A stretch of DNA of 64,000 bases from Bryobacteraceae bacterium (lineage in GTDB: Bacteria > Acidobacteriota > Terriglobia > Bryobacterales > Bryobacteraceae), in NCBI GenBank assembly GCA_041394945.1, contig JAWKHH010000003.1:930001-994000 (forward strand), written 5' to 3'. How positions within the stretch are numbered: position 1 is the first letter of the stretch; every line of letters starts with the position of its first letter. Both the position numbers and the translations under genes were made by a program. Below the pieces are notes generated by a model that was not told the DNA's origin, searched no databases, and was given only the letters and a program-made list of their open reading frames with translations. Below are positions 1 through 8,504 of the stretch, one piece after another.

Positions 1-616
1 CGCGCTCGCGGATCTCCTCGCTCCGAAAACCTTCCGGAACGAAGCTATACCGCACCGTCAGCGCCAGCAATCGCAAATCGCGGCGGAAACTCCGCTCGCG
101 CAAATACTCCAGATTCAGTTCGAGCTTCCGCGGCAGCACTTCGGCGCGGTAGCACATATCCGGATCGCTGGCGCCGGCGAGGATTTCCTCCTCGTTCCGG
201 TAGACCAGCGTCGCCAGGTCTGTGATGCCCGGCCGTACCGATAGAACTTCTTTCCACCGCGGGTCCCCGTACTCGACGTAGCGAGGCACTTCCGGCCGCG
301 GTCCGATGAGCGCCATATCGCCCCGAACCACGTTCCAGAGTTGCGGTAGCTCATCCAACTTCAGTCTGCGCAAAAACGCGCCAATCCGCGTGATGCGCGA
401 GTCCCCTTTTGCCGTAACCTGGGTACCGGAACTGCGGTGTACCATGGATCGGAACTTCAACAACCGGAACGAGTTGCCGCCGCGGCCCATGCGGTCCTGG
501 CGGAAGAACACGGGGAACCCGTCTTCGATGACGATCAACACGGCGATCGCGGCAAGCACCGGCGCCAGCAGCACCAGCGCGGCGGCGGCGGCAACGCGCT
601 CGGCCATATTACGCAT
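1..616 (-). CDS. Polyprenyl-phosphate sugar-1-phosphate transferase (3' end outside window)
   Basis: Monotopic phosphoglycosyl transferase that would start a polysaccharide repeat unit by moving a sugar-1-phosphate onto undecaprenyl phosphate at the inner membrane. About 205 codons are visible. An N-terminal hydrophobic helix (residues 8-25) is followed by PVFFRQDRMGRGG, LLKFRSM, the LDELPQLWNVVRGDM block with the family's Asp-Glu catalytic dyad, and ALIGPRPEVPRYV. The multi-helix N-terminal domain of WbaP/WcaJ is absent, so this is the short PglC/WecP-like form. The ATG at 616 overlaps the stop of the VanZ-like gene (609-611), suggesting translational coupling; a second in-frame ATG lies at 607. 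It is the last gene visible in the polysaccharide operon. The substrate sugar cannot be read from the sequence. Confidence 0.9.
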   Translation of the reverse strand, partial: MRNMAERVAAAAALVLLAPVLAAIAVLIVIEDGFPVFFRQDRMGRGGNSFRLLKFRSMVHRSSGTQVTAKGDSRITRIGAFLRRLKLDELPQLWNVVRGDMALIGPRPEVPRYVEYGDPRWKEVLSVRPGITDLATLVYRNEEEILAGASDPDMCYRAEVLPRKLELNLEYLRERSFRRDLRLLALTVRYSFVPEGFRSEEIRER

Positions 617-1064
617 TACGCTGTCGCGCGCGCCAGATCTGCGCGATAGCGGTAGCTCCCGTAAAGCAGGCGACATTCAAAGCTCCATCCATCCAAGAAG
701 GTGATCGACTGGCCGTCAACCGTTGCACCGCTTCTGCCGCCAGGCAGACGCCGATTCCCAGCCAGTACCATCTGCGGCCCGCCGCGGATTCCCAACCGGC
801 GCCGGAGACGGCTCCAAAGGTTCCGAAGATGGCGACGTGGAACATCTTCTGAAGCGCGAACAGCAACTCGCTCGAGGCGTCGCCCCGGAGCGCTTGACGC
901 CAGATGGTTCGCGCCGAGCCATAGAAAAAGTAGCCGGCGGCGTCGGTCGATGCCAGCAGGCAAAGAGCCGCCGCCGCCGCGAAGATTGCCAACCGCCGTG
1001 TGGTTCCCGTGGCAGCGTCCTCGCTAACTGTTGTCCGACGTGTAGTTGTACCGGTAATATCCAT
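609..1064 (-). CDS. VanZ-like membrane protein
   Basis: Small integral membrane protein (about 151 aa) of the VanZ-like superfamily. Four hydrophobic segments can be drawn (about residues 25-45, 70-90, 100-115 and 128-143). Family-like features are KMFHVAIFGTFGAV, AEAVQRLTASRS and SWMDGALNVACFTGA, i.e. His in helix 2, Glu before the E-Q segment, then D and N. VanZ-like proteins often sit in exopolysaccharide clusters, where their role is unknown. The gene overlaps the end of the Wzz/BY-kinase gene by 41 nt if translation begins at the ATG at 1064. A TTG further in (before AIFAAAA) would remove most of the overlap, so the start is uncertain. Its stop overlaps the next gene's ATG. Confidence 0.7.
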   Translation of the reverse strand: MDITGTTTRRTTVSEDAATGTTRRLAIFAAAAALCLLASTDAAGYFFYGSARTIWRQALRGDASSELLFALQKMFHVAIFGTFGAVSGAGWESAAGRRWYWLGIGVCLAAEAVQRLTASRSPSWMDGALNVACFTGATAIAQIWRARQRNA

Positions 1065-3432
1065 ACCGGTTCTTGTCCTTCGGATTCCAGCCGTTGAGCA
1101 CGGTGCCGAGAATGTGGATCCCGTCGTCGTTCAACCGCTGTTTGGCGATCATGGCGGCGTCGCGCGTGGTCTTGCCGGCCCGCAGCACGAGGATCGCTCC
1201 GTCGGCCAGCCGGCCGAGCACCCGCGCGTCGGAAAGATACAGCATCGGCGGCGTATCGATGATCACGGTGTCGAACTCGCCCCGCAAACGGTCGATCAGT
1301 TCGGCCATGCGGTTGGAATACAGAAGGTTGGCGATGCTCACCGTCCCCGGCCCGCTCGGCAGCAGGTACAGGTTCTCGATATCGGTGGGCTTCACGAGCG
1401 CCTCGATCGGCGAATCCTTGAGCGAGATGCGTTCCCGGAGCAGGTTGCTCAATCCCCAGGCGTTGGGGAGATTGAAGATCTTGTGGAGGTGCGGCTTGCG
1501 CAGGTCGGCGTCGAGCAGCAGCACCCGCTGGTTGATCTCGGCGAGCGCGATTCCCAGGTTGCTCACCGTGGTGCTCTTGCCTTCGCCGCGGTCGACGCTG
1601 GTCACCAGGATCACCCGCGGACGATCTTTCAGGCCGCGCGCCGCCAGGATCGAGGCCAGAGTCGAACGGTAGCTTTCGGCCACCACCGACGGCCGGTCCT
1701 GCCACGTGATCAGCTCCACCGAACCGGCGCCGTTGGCCGACCACGCCCCGTTCACGCCTTCCTGCAGCGGCATGAATCCGTTGTCGGTATCGATCTTCGG
1801 CAGCTTGGCCGGGGCGACCGCTTCCGATGACGGAATGACGCCGAGCTCGGGCACCTTGAGGTAGTACGACGCCTCGCCGGGCGCCTTGAGGCTGCGGTTC
1901 ACATGGTCGCTGGTGAACACGAAGAGACATCCGAGAATCAGCCCGGCGGCGAGGCCGAGGGCCATGTTCTGCGCGTGACGCGGCTTGTAGGGCGCGTAGG
2001 GGACGTCGGCCGGATCGAGCACGCGGATGTTGCTCGTCGGCAGCGCCTGCCCGATGCTGAGCTCCTTCATCTTCTGCAGCAGTTCATCGTAGAGGCGGCG
2101 GTTAGTTTCCACTTCGCGCTTCAGCAGGCCGTAGTAGATCGACTTCGTCGAGTTGTCGGAGACGTTCTGCATCTGCCGCCGGTAGCTGTCTTCGAGCATT
2201 TTCTCGCGGCGGGCGGCGGCGTCGTAGTCGTTCTTGATGCGGGCGATGATATTGGCGCGCTCGCGCCGCAGCGTGGTTTCCATCTCACCGATCTGCGCGT
2301 TGAGGCGGATCACCTGCGGGTGGGCCGGAGTGAGCGCGGCGCTCTTCTCGGCGAGTTCGCGTTTCAGTTCGGCGATCCGGGCGTGGTAGCCGCTGAGCCG
2401 GCCATCGTCGATCACCTGCGGAACCGTGTCTGCCGCGGCCGACATCGCCACTTCGTAAACCGACTGCTTGGCCACGCGCTCGGCTTCGGCGCGGCTATAT
2501 TCGGCCTGCAGTTGCCGCAGTTTTTCCTCGGCGACATTGTCCTTGCCCTGCTCGTCGGTGATCACCAGGCCGGCGCTACGCTGGTAGTTCTGCAACTGCG
2601 CCTCGCTCTGCTCGAGCTTGGCGCGCATTTCAGCCAACTGCCGGTTCAGCCACGTGGAGGTCCGCTGGGCGACGCCCCAACGCGCTTCCATGGAGGACTG
2701 AATGTACTCTTCGGCCATCGTATTGGCGAAGTCGGCGGCGTAGTGCGCGTCCGGCGACTCGCAGAGGATCTCGAGAATGCGCGCGCTGCCGAAGCTCTTG
2801 ATTTCGGTTTCGGCCTCGGGCAGTTCGCCCGTCCAGGGCTTGGGGTGCGCCGGAGCCGGGGCGGCTCCCGTGGGTCCGGTGGATGCCATCGCCGCGGTCG
2901 CGCTCGGCACGCCCGCCTTGGCGTCGCCCGTGGGCGCGGGAGCGGCCACCGAGGGTCCGCTGCCAAGACTCGGGATCGGCGGGAGCAGGCCGTTGGAGTC
3001 CTGCTCGGTGGCGCCGGTGCGGAGGCGCTGCTCCACGCGGCGGCGGAGGCTGGTGCTCTGAAGCACCTTCACCTGCGTGGAAAGGTACGCCTCGGGCGTG
3101 ATGCGGCCCTCGCCGGCGGCCATGTCCTTGAGCGTCCCGAGCACCTGCCCGGTCTCGTGAAGCTCGAGGGTTGTCCGCGCCAGATAGATCGGCGTCTGCT
3201 TGAGACTCACCAGCCCGGCCAGGCCGATCCCGGCGAGCGCGAACAGCAGCAGCGTCCACTTGCGGGCGCGCAGCAGTTGAATGAACTCCCAGGTAGTGCT
3301 CGGCGAGTCGACCGAGGCGGCGGCGGGAGCCTCGTAGGGCTCGAGATAGACCAGCCGCTGCGGAACCGGCGCCTGCGCTGCGCCGTTCGCGAGCGTCAGT
3401 TGCCTCGAATTCGAATCCGGTGCGTGGTACAT
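1024..3432 (-). CDS. Wzz-domain polysaccharide co-polymerase fused to BY tyrosine kinase (Wzc/GumC-CpsD type)
   Basis: Inner-membrane chain-length regulator and autophosphorylating tyrosine kinase (802 aa) working with the OPX exporter encoded just upstream. Wzz region: TM1 about 59-76, TM2 about 488-507, with a coiled-coil periplasmic stretch (about 260-460) between. A Pro/Ala/Gly-rich insert (about 143-205) interrupts the membrane-proximal part. Cytoplasmic kinase: Walker A 611-621 (SVDRGEGKST), Walker A' 638-646 (LLLDADLRK), Walker B about 723-728 (VIIDTPP), and a C-terminal tyrosine cluster (Tyr 790, 792, 793, 795, 797) that is the expected autophosphorylation tail. The kinase sits in the same polypeptide as the Wzz part, as in proteobacterial Wzc. 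The gene starts 28 nt after the OPX stop; a GGAAG stretch lies upstream of the ATG at 3432. Confidence 0.93.
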   Translation of the reverse strand: MYHAPDSNSRQLTLANGAAQAPVPQRLVYLEPYEAPAAASVDSPSTTWEFIQLLRARKWTLLLFALAGIGLAGLVSLKQTPIYLARTTLELHETGQVLGTLKDMAAGEGRITPEAYLSTQVKVLQSTSLRRRVEQRLRTGATEQDSNGLLPPIPSLGSGPSVAAPAPTGDAKAGVPSATAAMASTGPTGAAPAPAHPKPWTGELPEAETEIKSFGSARILEILCESPDAHYAADFANTMAEEYIQSSMEARWGVAQRTSTWLNRQLAEMRAKLEQSEAQLQNYQRSAGLVITDEQGKDNVAEEKLRQLQAEYSRAEAERVAKQSVYEVAMSAAADTVPQVIDDGRLSGYHARIAELKRELAEKSAALTPAHPQVIRLNAQIGEMETTLRRERANIIARIKNDYDAAARREKMLEDSYRRQMQNVSDNSTKSIYYGLLKREVETNRRLYDELLQKMKELSIGQALPTSNIRVLDPADVPYAPYKPRHAQNMALGLAAGLILGCLFVFTSDHVNRSLKAPGEASYYLKVPELGVIPSSEAVAPAKLPKIDTDNGFMPLQEGVNGAWSANGAGSVELITWQDRPSVVAESYRSTLASILAARGLKDRPRVILVTSVDRGEGKSTTVSNLGIALAEINQRVLLLDADLRKPHLHKIFNLPNAWGLSNLLRERISLKDSPIEALVKPTDIENLYLLPSGPGTVSIANLLYSNRMAELIDRLRGEFDTVIIDTPPMLYLSDARVLGRLADGAILVLRAGKTTRDAAMIAKQRLNDDGIHILGTVLNGWNPKDKNRYGYYRYNYTSDNS

Positions 3433-3460
3433 TTTCGTGCTTCTTCCTTTCCCGGAAAAC

Positions 3461-4426
3461 CTACAGGCGGCCGAGCGTCCAAATGCCCGTCATGACCGCC
3501 GAATTGGCTACCGTGCCCAGTAGTGTGCTCATCTGGCTCGACGGCACGACAAGGATATCTCCGGCAACCAATTCGATATCCGCTACCTTCCCCTTCAAGA
3601 TCCGGCCCAGTTCGAGCTCGGCGATCGCCGTGCGCGTGCCGTCCTCGCGGACGTGCATCAGGACCGCCTTGTTCTTCGCAGTGCGGCTGAGTCCCCCGGC
3701 CATCGCGATGGCCCGCACCAGCGACACCGAATCCTGGGTCACCAGTTCGATCGCGCCGGGCTTGATCACTTCGCCGGTCACGTACACCGTCTTCGGCTTC
3801 TTCACTTCCGAAACCGAGACCATGTCGTTGGCCCGCATCGCCAGCGCCGACTCGCGCGTGCCTCCCGCCACCACTTCCCGCAGCGGCAGCTCCACCACGT
3901 AGAACCGTCCGGTTTCGTCCTTCTTCACCGTCGGGTAGTCGATCGGGCCGGAATCCACCGCCCGCGTCACCGTGATCGTGTCGCCGGCGTCCTTCGTGCC
4001 CCCGGCCGCCGCGATCACGTCGAACAGCGTGTGCGATCCCTGCAACTGCACCGTGCCCGGCTTGTTCACCGGACCGGTGACCGTCACCGGCTGGCTCCGC
4101 GATTCCGAGACGTAGGCGACGATCTGCGGCTGGTGGAAGTACTTCTTCGCCCGACGCGTCAGCTCCGATTCGAGCTCCCGCACCGTCATGCCGGCCGCCT
4201 GCACGCGCCCGAGCAGCGGGAGATTCAGATCCCCCGACGAACTCACCCGCCACGCCTTGTTGATCTCCTCGAAATCGAGCGCCGAAATCGTCACCGTGTC
4301 ATCCGGGCCCACCACCACTTCGTTCGCCGCACTCCGGCGTTCCTCCGCGCCAAGCGCGCCGCCCGCCAGCAGCAGCGCCGCGGCCAGCAGGCCCGCGCCG
4401 TACATCCCTCTCCGCTTCGACATCAT
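3461..4426 (-). CDS. Polysaccharide export protein, OPX/Wza family
   Basis: Secreted outer-membrane-associated export protein (321 aa). It has a signal peptide (residues 1-26, ending in GGALGA), a poly_export domain (about 36-113, with VGPDDTVTISALDFEE and LTRRAKKYFHQPQI) and two SLBB-type domains (about 115-200 and 215-300, with PVTVTGPVNKPGTV and TVYVTGEVIKPGAI). No lipobox Cys follows the signal peptide, so unlike E. coli Wza it is probably not acylated; a short hydrophobic C-terminus is present. The start is set by AAGGAGG 11 nt before paired ATGs at 4426/4423. An alternative ATG at 4453 overlaps the upstream stop as ATGA but has no better ribosome site. It pairs functionally with the Wzz/BY-kinase that follows. 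Confidence 0.92.
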   Translation of the reverse strand: MMSKRRGMYGAGLLAAALLLAGGALGAEERRSAANEVVVGPDDTVTISALDFEEINKAWRVSSSGDLNLPLLGRVQAAGMTVRELESELTRRAKKYFHQPQIVAYVSESRSQPVTVTGPVNKPGTVQLQGSHTLFDVIAAAGGTKDAGDTITVTRAVDSGPIDYPTVKKDETGRFYVVELPLREVVAGGTRESALAMRANDMVSVSEVKKPKTVYVTGEVIKPGAIELVTQDSVSLVRAIAMAGGLSRTAKNKAVLMHVREDGTRTAIAELELGRILKGKVADIELVAGDILVVPSSQMSTLLGTVANSAVMTGIWTLGRL

Positions 4427-4449
4427 CTGGATCGATCCCTCCTTACCGC

Positions 4450-6618
4450 TCATCGCAGGTTGGCCGTCACTGTGTTCGACTGCCCACGCGCGTTCGACGC
4501 CCGGACCGTCACCGATTGCACCGCGGTCAGCTCGCCGTTCACGGCAATCGTCACCGCCACGGTGAACTGGCTGCCGAACGTACGCGAGGCCGCGCTCTGA
4601 TACCACGACCCGAACGGCCCGTCGACATTCACATCGAGCGTGGTCGTCTGGAGTTGCGCACCGGCCGCGCCGGCGAACTGCAGGCTCAGTTGCGACACCG
4701 AGCGCGCCGGCGAATATCCGGTGATCAGCACTTCGAAGCTCGCCGCCGATTGACTGCCGATGCGGACGTCTCGGATCACCGGCGCGTCGGCCGCGATGGC
4801 GAGCGTTTTCACCACCGGCTTGTCCGCCGACAGGCGGACCGAACCTACCTGGAACGCCGCCGTGAGGCTGATGCTGCCGGCGACGGTGCCGGTCTGGAAC
4901 TGCACGTTCGGGGCGCTCAGCCCGAAGATGGCTTCTTTCGAGTTCGCCGGGATCCGGAAGTCCACCGTGCGGCCGCCGCTCGCGAACTGAATGGCCGGGT
5001 CATCGACGAAGGTGTCGGAAGTGAAGCCGGCCGTCAACGTTCCGGTGATGTCGTAGGGGTAAGTCTCCTCGAGTTGGATTCCAACGGCCGGCTGGTCGAG
5101 CGCCTTGGCCGAGTCGCTGACGCCGGTGAAGGTCACCACCGGCAGATCGGGCGGCGTGTCGCCGATGCCGCGCAGGCCGATCGAGACGTCGTCCACCTGG
5201 AGCGTCCCGCTTGCCACGCCCACCGCGGTCGGCGCGTACTGGATCGGAATCTCGAGAACCTGGTTGGGCTCGAGCGTCACCGGCAGGGCCGGCAGCGTCT
5301 GGATGCGGAATATCGCCGGACCCGCGGTCAGGCCGGAGATGGATCCGGCGCGGTTGCCTTCGTTCTTGATCTGGATGGTGACCACGGCGCTGCGTCCGCC
5401 CACCACCGTGTTCGGGAAGGTGTAGGTGGCGCCGGCCGCGACGGGGGTCGAAACCTGGCCGAGCCGGGCCGCGAACGTCCACCGCGCGCCAAGGCCGCGG
5501 CCGAGGACGCGGAAAGTGGCGTCGTCCACCCGCAGCGCCGCTTCGGCAACGGCGGCGTCGCGGGCCGTGAAGGTGAAGGTGAACCGTAGCGTCGCGCCCG
5601 GCTGCAGAGTCTGCGGCAGCGACAACGGCGCGAGCGCGTAGCCCGTGCCGGAGAGGCTCACCGTGCGGACGTCGCCGGCCGAGTTGCCCGTGTTCCTCAC
5701 CGTGACGGCGACGGTTTGCGGCGTGCCGGGTTCGACTTCGGGCAGCGTAAGAGTTCCACCGCTCGTCACGGCTGAGCCCGCGCCATCGGTGGTCCATTCA
5801 TAGGAGAACGCGGCGGCCACCGCCTCGCCCGTCAACCGGTAGACGCGCTGGTCGCCATCGCGGAAATCGACCGTCAACTGGCCGCTGTGCGAACCGGCCG
5901 TCCTTGGATTGAAGTTGATGTTGAAGCGGAAAAACTGATCGGCGGCAACCCGCGCCGGCAGCAGCGGCAGGCCGGCCAGCGAGAAGGATTCGCCGCTGAC
6001 GGTGACGTTGCGGATCGTACCCTCGCCCGTGCCCCTGTTCTGAATCAGGAACTGCGCCTGCGCGGTGGCGTTGATCGCGGTTCCGGGAAACGGCAGCGCG
6101 CCGCCGGCTTCGATGAGCGTCTGGTTGCCGGAGGGCTGCACGATGTAGCTCGTCGTCCACGATGGCGCGATGCCGCTCGCGTCGAGGAACAGGTTCACCG
6201 AAACCGCCGTGGTCTGATTGGTGAGATCGAAAGTGAGGCGTCCGGAAACGCGGCCCGCCGCGGCCGGCGTGAACTTGATCGTCACCGGGATGCTCGAAGC
6301 GGGATTCACCGCCTGGTCGCGGGCCGATTCGAGCGAGAATCCGGCGCCGGCCACGGCCAGCTTGGTGATCGTCCAAGGAGTCGGACCGCGATTTTCCGCG
6401 ATCAGCGTGACGACGGTGGAGTCGCCCAGGGCGACGCCGGGGAACTCGATGGTTCCGTTCTCCGCGACGTCGCGCAGGCTCACCGAAGCCGCCGTGCGGT
6501 AGGTGTAGCGGAACTGCGGCGTTTGCGCCGCCGCGGGAATGGCGATCGCGAGCAGCGCCGCCACGCCGAGAAGCGTACGCGCGCCGGTAGCGGGAGGAGT
6601 GATGGTCCTGATTGTCAT
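4450..6618 (-). CDS. Secreted ASH (ASPM/SPD-2/Hydin)-repeat protein
   Basis: Large exported protein (about 722 aa) of unknown function. After a signal peptide (ending AAIPAAAQ) come about four tandem Ig-like ASH/choice-of-anchor-D modules of about 110 aa. Each shows the pattern FPGVALGDSTVVTLIAENRG / LPFPGTAINATAQAQ / LPEVEPGTPQTVAV / FPNTVVGGRSAVV, followed by a KFTP or QYAP strand and G-x-L-x-V-D. A different C-terminal part (about 500-722) is also beta-rich. The ATG at 6618 has AGGAGA about 8 nt upstream. ASH modules are structural, so a cell-surface or polysaccharide-binding role is inferred from its place inside the export operon, 19 nt after the propeller-like gene and ATGA-linked to the OPX gene. 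Confidence 0.85.
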   Translation of the reverse strand: MTIRTITPPATGARTLLGVAALLAIAIPAAAQTPQFRYTYRTAASVSLRDVAENGTIEFPGVALGDSTVVTLIAENRGPTPWTITKLAVAGAGFSLESARDQAVNPASSIPVTIKFTPAAAGRVSGRLTFDLTNQTTAVSVNLFLDASGIAPSWTTSYIVQPSGNQTLIEAGGALPFPGTAINATAQAQFLIQNRGTGEGTIRNVTVSGESFSLAGLPLLPARVAADQFFRFNINFNPRTAGSHSGQLTVDFRDGDQRVYRLTGEAVAAAFSYEWTTDGAGSAVTSGGTLTLPEVEPGTPQTVAVTVRNTGNSAGDVRTVSLSGTGYALAPLSLPQTLQPGATLRFTFTFTARDAAVAEAALRVDDATFRVLGRGLGARWTFAARLGQVSTPVAAGATYTFPNTVVGGRSAVVTIQIKNEGNRAGSISGLTAGPAIFRIQTLPALPVTLEPNQVLEIPIQYAPTAVGVASGTLQVDDVSIGLRGIGDTPPDLPVVTFTGVSDSAKALDQPAVGIQLEETYPYDITGTLTAGFTSDTFVDDPAIQFASGGRTVDFRIPANSKEAIFGLSAPNVQFQTGTVAGSISLTAAFQVGSVRLSADKPVVKTLAIAADAPVIRDVRIGSQSAASFEVLITGYSPARSVSQLSLQFAGAAGAQLQTTTLDVNVDGPFGSWYQSAASRTFGSQFTVAVTIAVNGELTAVQSVTVRASNARGQSNTVTANLR

Positions 6619-6637
6619 GGCTGTCTCTCCTGGCCTC

Positions 6638-7582
6638 CTACCGCGCCGCCGCCGGCACGAACCACACCTTGGGTGCGTCGCTGCCGGCCCCCGCCCGCTC
6701 AACCTCGAGAGCATCCAACAACCACAACGGTCCGGCCCCTCCGGCGTTCAGGGCGAACGCCGAGCCGAACGTTTTGAGCATTTCCGGCGCCGCCATCAGC
6801 GGAACGTCGAACAGCTTCAAACCGGCGTCGATGTCGAACACCGCCAGCCCGCCCGAGTGCGCCACGGCGGCGCGCCGTCCGGCGACGGCCACCCCGATCG
6901 GCGCCTCGACGCCGTCGGTCCCTTGCGCCAGGATCCGCACGGGAGCGAACTCGCCGCGCGTTTCGCCGATCACCACTTCGTTCGCCGCCCGATCCGCATA
7001 GATGAATCCTTCGTCGAGCAGCGCCAGCGCCGACGGCGAGTCGGCCCGCGCCACCAGTACGCCGCCGGCGTCCGGCGCGAACGCATGGATGCCGCCGCGC
7101 GCCGCCACGAGGATCACCCCGCCGTCGTCGACCACCATCGCCGCCGCGCCGTCGAGCTCGGTCGCCACCGGAGCCGATACAGCCGGCTCACTCTTCAACT
7201 GCCGGATCAACTGCACGCTGCCCTTCGCGAAAACGGCTCCGTACTGGCCGCCGGGGCTCAGCGCCATGAGTTCCGCGCCGGCCACCACGCCTTCGAGCGC
7301 GACCGCCGACGGAGAATCGCCCAGCCCGCGGACCACGCCGAGGCCGCCGTTGTCCCGATCGGACACCAGCGCCACGCCGGCCGCCGCATTCACAACGGCC
7401 GCGTCCACCGCCATTCCGGCATCCACCGGATCGCCCATGGAGCCCGCGCCCGGCATCCCATTCACGGGACGCAGCACGCGCGCGTCGCGGTCCGCCACCC
7501 AACCCATCACCGGACCGCGGATGCCCGCCAGGCCCGCGCCGCAAGCGAGTGCGGCGGTAAGAATCAGTTTTGCGGTTCGCAT
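6638..7582 (-). CDS. Secreted beta-propeller-like protein, function unknown
   Basis: Exported protein of 314 aa with an N-terminal signal peptide (MRTAKLILTAALACGAGLAG). The ALAC tetrad could act as a weak lipobox. The rest is a series of short repeats with the rhythm hydrophobic strand - small residues - D-x-G (for example VALVSDRDNGG, AAMVVDDGGVILVAA, LALLDEGFIYADR, IGVAVAGRRAAVAHS), which fits a six- or seven-bladed propeller. No catalytic residues are recognisable. It starts 4 nt after the preceding gene and is probably translated from the same message. Placement in the polysaccharide operon suggests an envelope or secretion-linked role; nothing more specific is supported. Confidence 0.75.
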   Translation of the reverse strand: MRTAKLILTAALACGAGLAGIRGPVMGWVADRDARVLRPVNGMPGAGSMGDPVDAGMAVDAAVVNAAAGVALVSDRDNGGLGVVRGLGDSPSAVALEGVVAGAELMALSPGGQYGAVFAKGSVQLIRQLKSEPAVSAPVATELDGAAAMVVDDGGVILVAARGGIHAFAPDAGGVLVARADSPSALALLDEGFIYADRAANEVVIGETRGEFAPVRILAQGTDGVEAPIGVAVAGRRAAVAHSGGLAVFDIDAGLKLFDVPLMAAPEMLKTFGSAFALNAGGAGPLWLLDALEVERAGAGSDAPKVWFVPAAAR

Positions 7583-7586
7583 GGCG

Positions 7587-8243
7587 CTATCGTGGACCTC
7601 CCACGGAGATGCCGCCCACCGACAGCGTCGTCGGCGGCCGCGAGGGATTCGACGACCCGCCGTTGCCGCCGCCGGCCAGGCGGCTCACCAACAGCGCCAC
7701 CGTTGCGCCGGTGCCGGCCAGGCCCAGAATCAGCTTCGATTTTCCGCCGCCCGATCCGGTCGACTGGGTCACCGCCTTCACCGCTCCGGAATTGATTTGC
7801 GACACCGTCGTCTGGCCCTGGCGCCCCTCGGCGGCGGCCGTGATCTTCACCGTGAAGCGGCCGTCGATCGCGTTCGGCTTGAACCCGAGGCTCCGCGCGC
7901 GCCCTTGGGCGTCGGTCGACGTCTTGTACGTCTGGCTGCCGTTGTCGTAGCTCCCGCTCGCGCCGAACGTCGGCAGGATGAACGTCACCTCGGCGTTGGC
8001 CACCGGCTCTCCGCGCTCGTTCTTCACCTCGACCCCGATATCGTAGCCAAGCCTCCGTTTGGTGTCGTGGAAAGCACCCTCGCCCTCCGTCACCGAGATC
8101 TTCAGCATTTGGTCGGCGGCCTTCAGGCCCGGCCCGTGAGCGCCGGCAAACAGCATCAGAGCCGCCACCCAGGCCGCCCCGGCTGGACCGGCTACCGGCG
8201 CCGCTCCGTTTCGGCGAACCGCCGAAGAGCATAGTTGTCGCAA
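7587..8243 (-). CDS. Secreted Ig-like/carboxypeptidase-regulatory-like domain protein, first gene of EPS operon
   Basis: Predicted exported protein of 218 aa. A hydrophobic stretch (about residues 18-40) acts as signal or anchor. It is followed by a beta-sandwich (about 45-145) with the phrases GVEVKNERGEPVANAEVTF and TDAQGRARSLGFKPN, typical of bacterial Ig-like or carboxypeptidase-regulatory-like domains. Then comes a GGGKSKLILGLAGTGATVALLV segment that looks like a C-terminal membrane helix, and a Gly/Ser/Pro-rich tail. The start codon is TTG, chosen because GGAGGT lies 8 nt upstream. It is the first gene after the long leader at 8244-8498, so that leader would control the whole operon. 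Confidence 0.75.
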   Translation of the reverse strand: MRQLCSSAVRRNGAAPVAGPAGAAWVAALMLFAGAHGPGLKAADQMLKISVTEGEGAFHDTKRRLGYDIGVEVKNERGEPVANAEVTFILPTFGASGSYDNGSQTYKTSTDAQGRARSLGFKPNAIDGRFTVKITAAAEGRQGQTTVSQINSGAVKAVTQSTGSGGGKSKLILGLAGTGATVALLVSRLAGGGNGGSSNPSRPPTTLSVGGISVGGPR

Positions 8244-8498
8244 ATTCGTGTACCTCCGGTGAATGTGGGCTTTTTCGGTACGACCTTCACCGTGCGCGGC
8301 GCGTCCTCGTTTGACTGCGGGCGCCGCCTGCGGCTCAGATCGTAAGGGGGCTGGAAAGGGAAACGTGGCGAACCATCATGATGTAGTCATGAACCCTCAT
8401 TGTTCTCACGCTCCTGCGGGGGTGGCCCGTGAATGGGCTCCCGCCCTTTCAGTCCCACCTAGGGGGAACCTCCGAATCGCACCTTAGTGAGTGCTTCG
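8244..8498 (-). promoter_or_regulatory. Long structured 5' leader of the polysaccharide operon, attenuator-like
   Basis: About 255 nt between the candidate promoter and the TTG at 8243. On the minus strand I see: hairpin 1, CCGAAGCAC (8499-8491) with GTGC-GA-TTCGG (8482-8472); hairpin 2, GGGC-GGGA-GCCC (8446-8435), whose 3' arm can instead pair with GGGC at 8428-8425; hairpin 3, TCATGA-CTACA-shared TCATGA (8392-8376), inside a small ORF; and beyond the ORF stop, segment 1 GCCGC (8334-8330), segment 2 GCGGCGC (8327-8321) and segment 3 GCGCCGC (8302-8296). Pairings 1:2 and 2:3 exclude each other. The ORF stop abuts segment 1, as in ribosome-controlled attenuators, but there is no U-tract. I do not recognise a known riboswitch class. 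Confidence 0.45.
8335..8400 (-). CDS. Candidate 21-codon leader peptide (uORF) upstream of EPS operon
   Basis: An ATG at 8400 opens a 21-codon frame beginning MRVHDYIMMVRHV and ending in TGA at 8337-8335. AGGAG lies 10 nt upstream, a normal ribosome-site spacing. The ORF lies wholly within the leader of the polysaccharide operon and contains a 6-bp-stem hairpin. Its stop is directly followed by the first of three GC-rich segments with alternative pairings. There is no obvious run of one amino acid, so if it is regulatory the signal is not a simple starvation type. Short ORFs with plausible ribosome sites also occur by chance. Confidence 0.35.
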   Translation of the reverse strand: MRVHDYIMMVRHVSLSSPLTI

Positions 8499-8504
8499 GT
8501 AACC

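Noticed and set aside
8263..8487. 74-codon plus-strand frame within the EPS leader
   Set aside because: No ribosome site or recognisable sequence; it lies opposite the structured leader.
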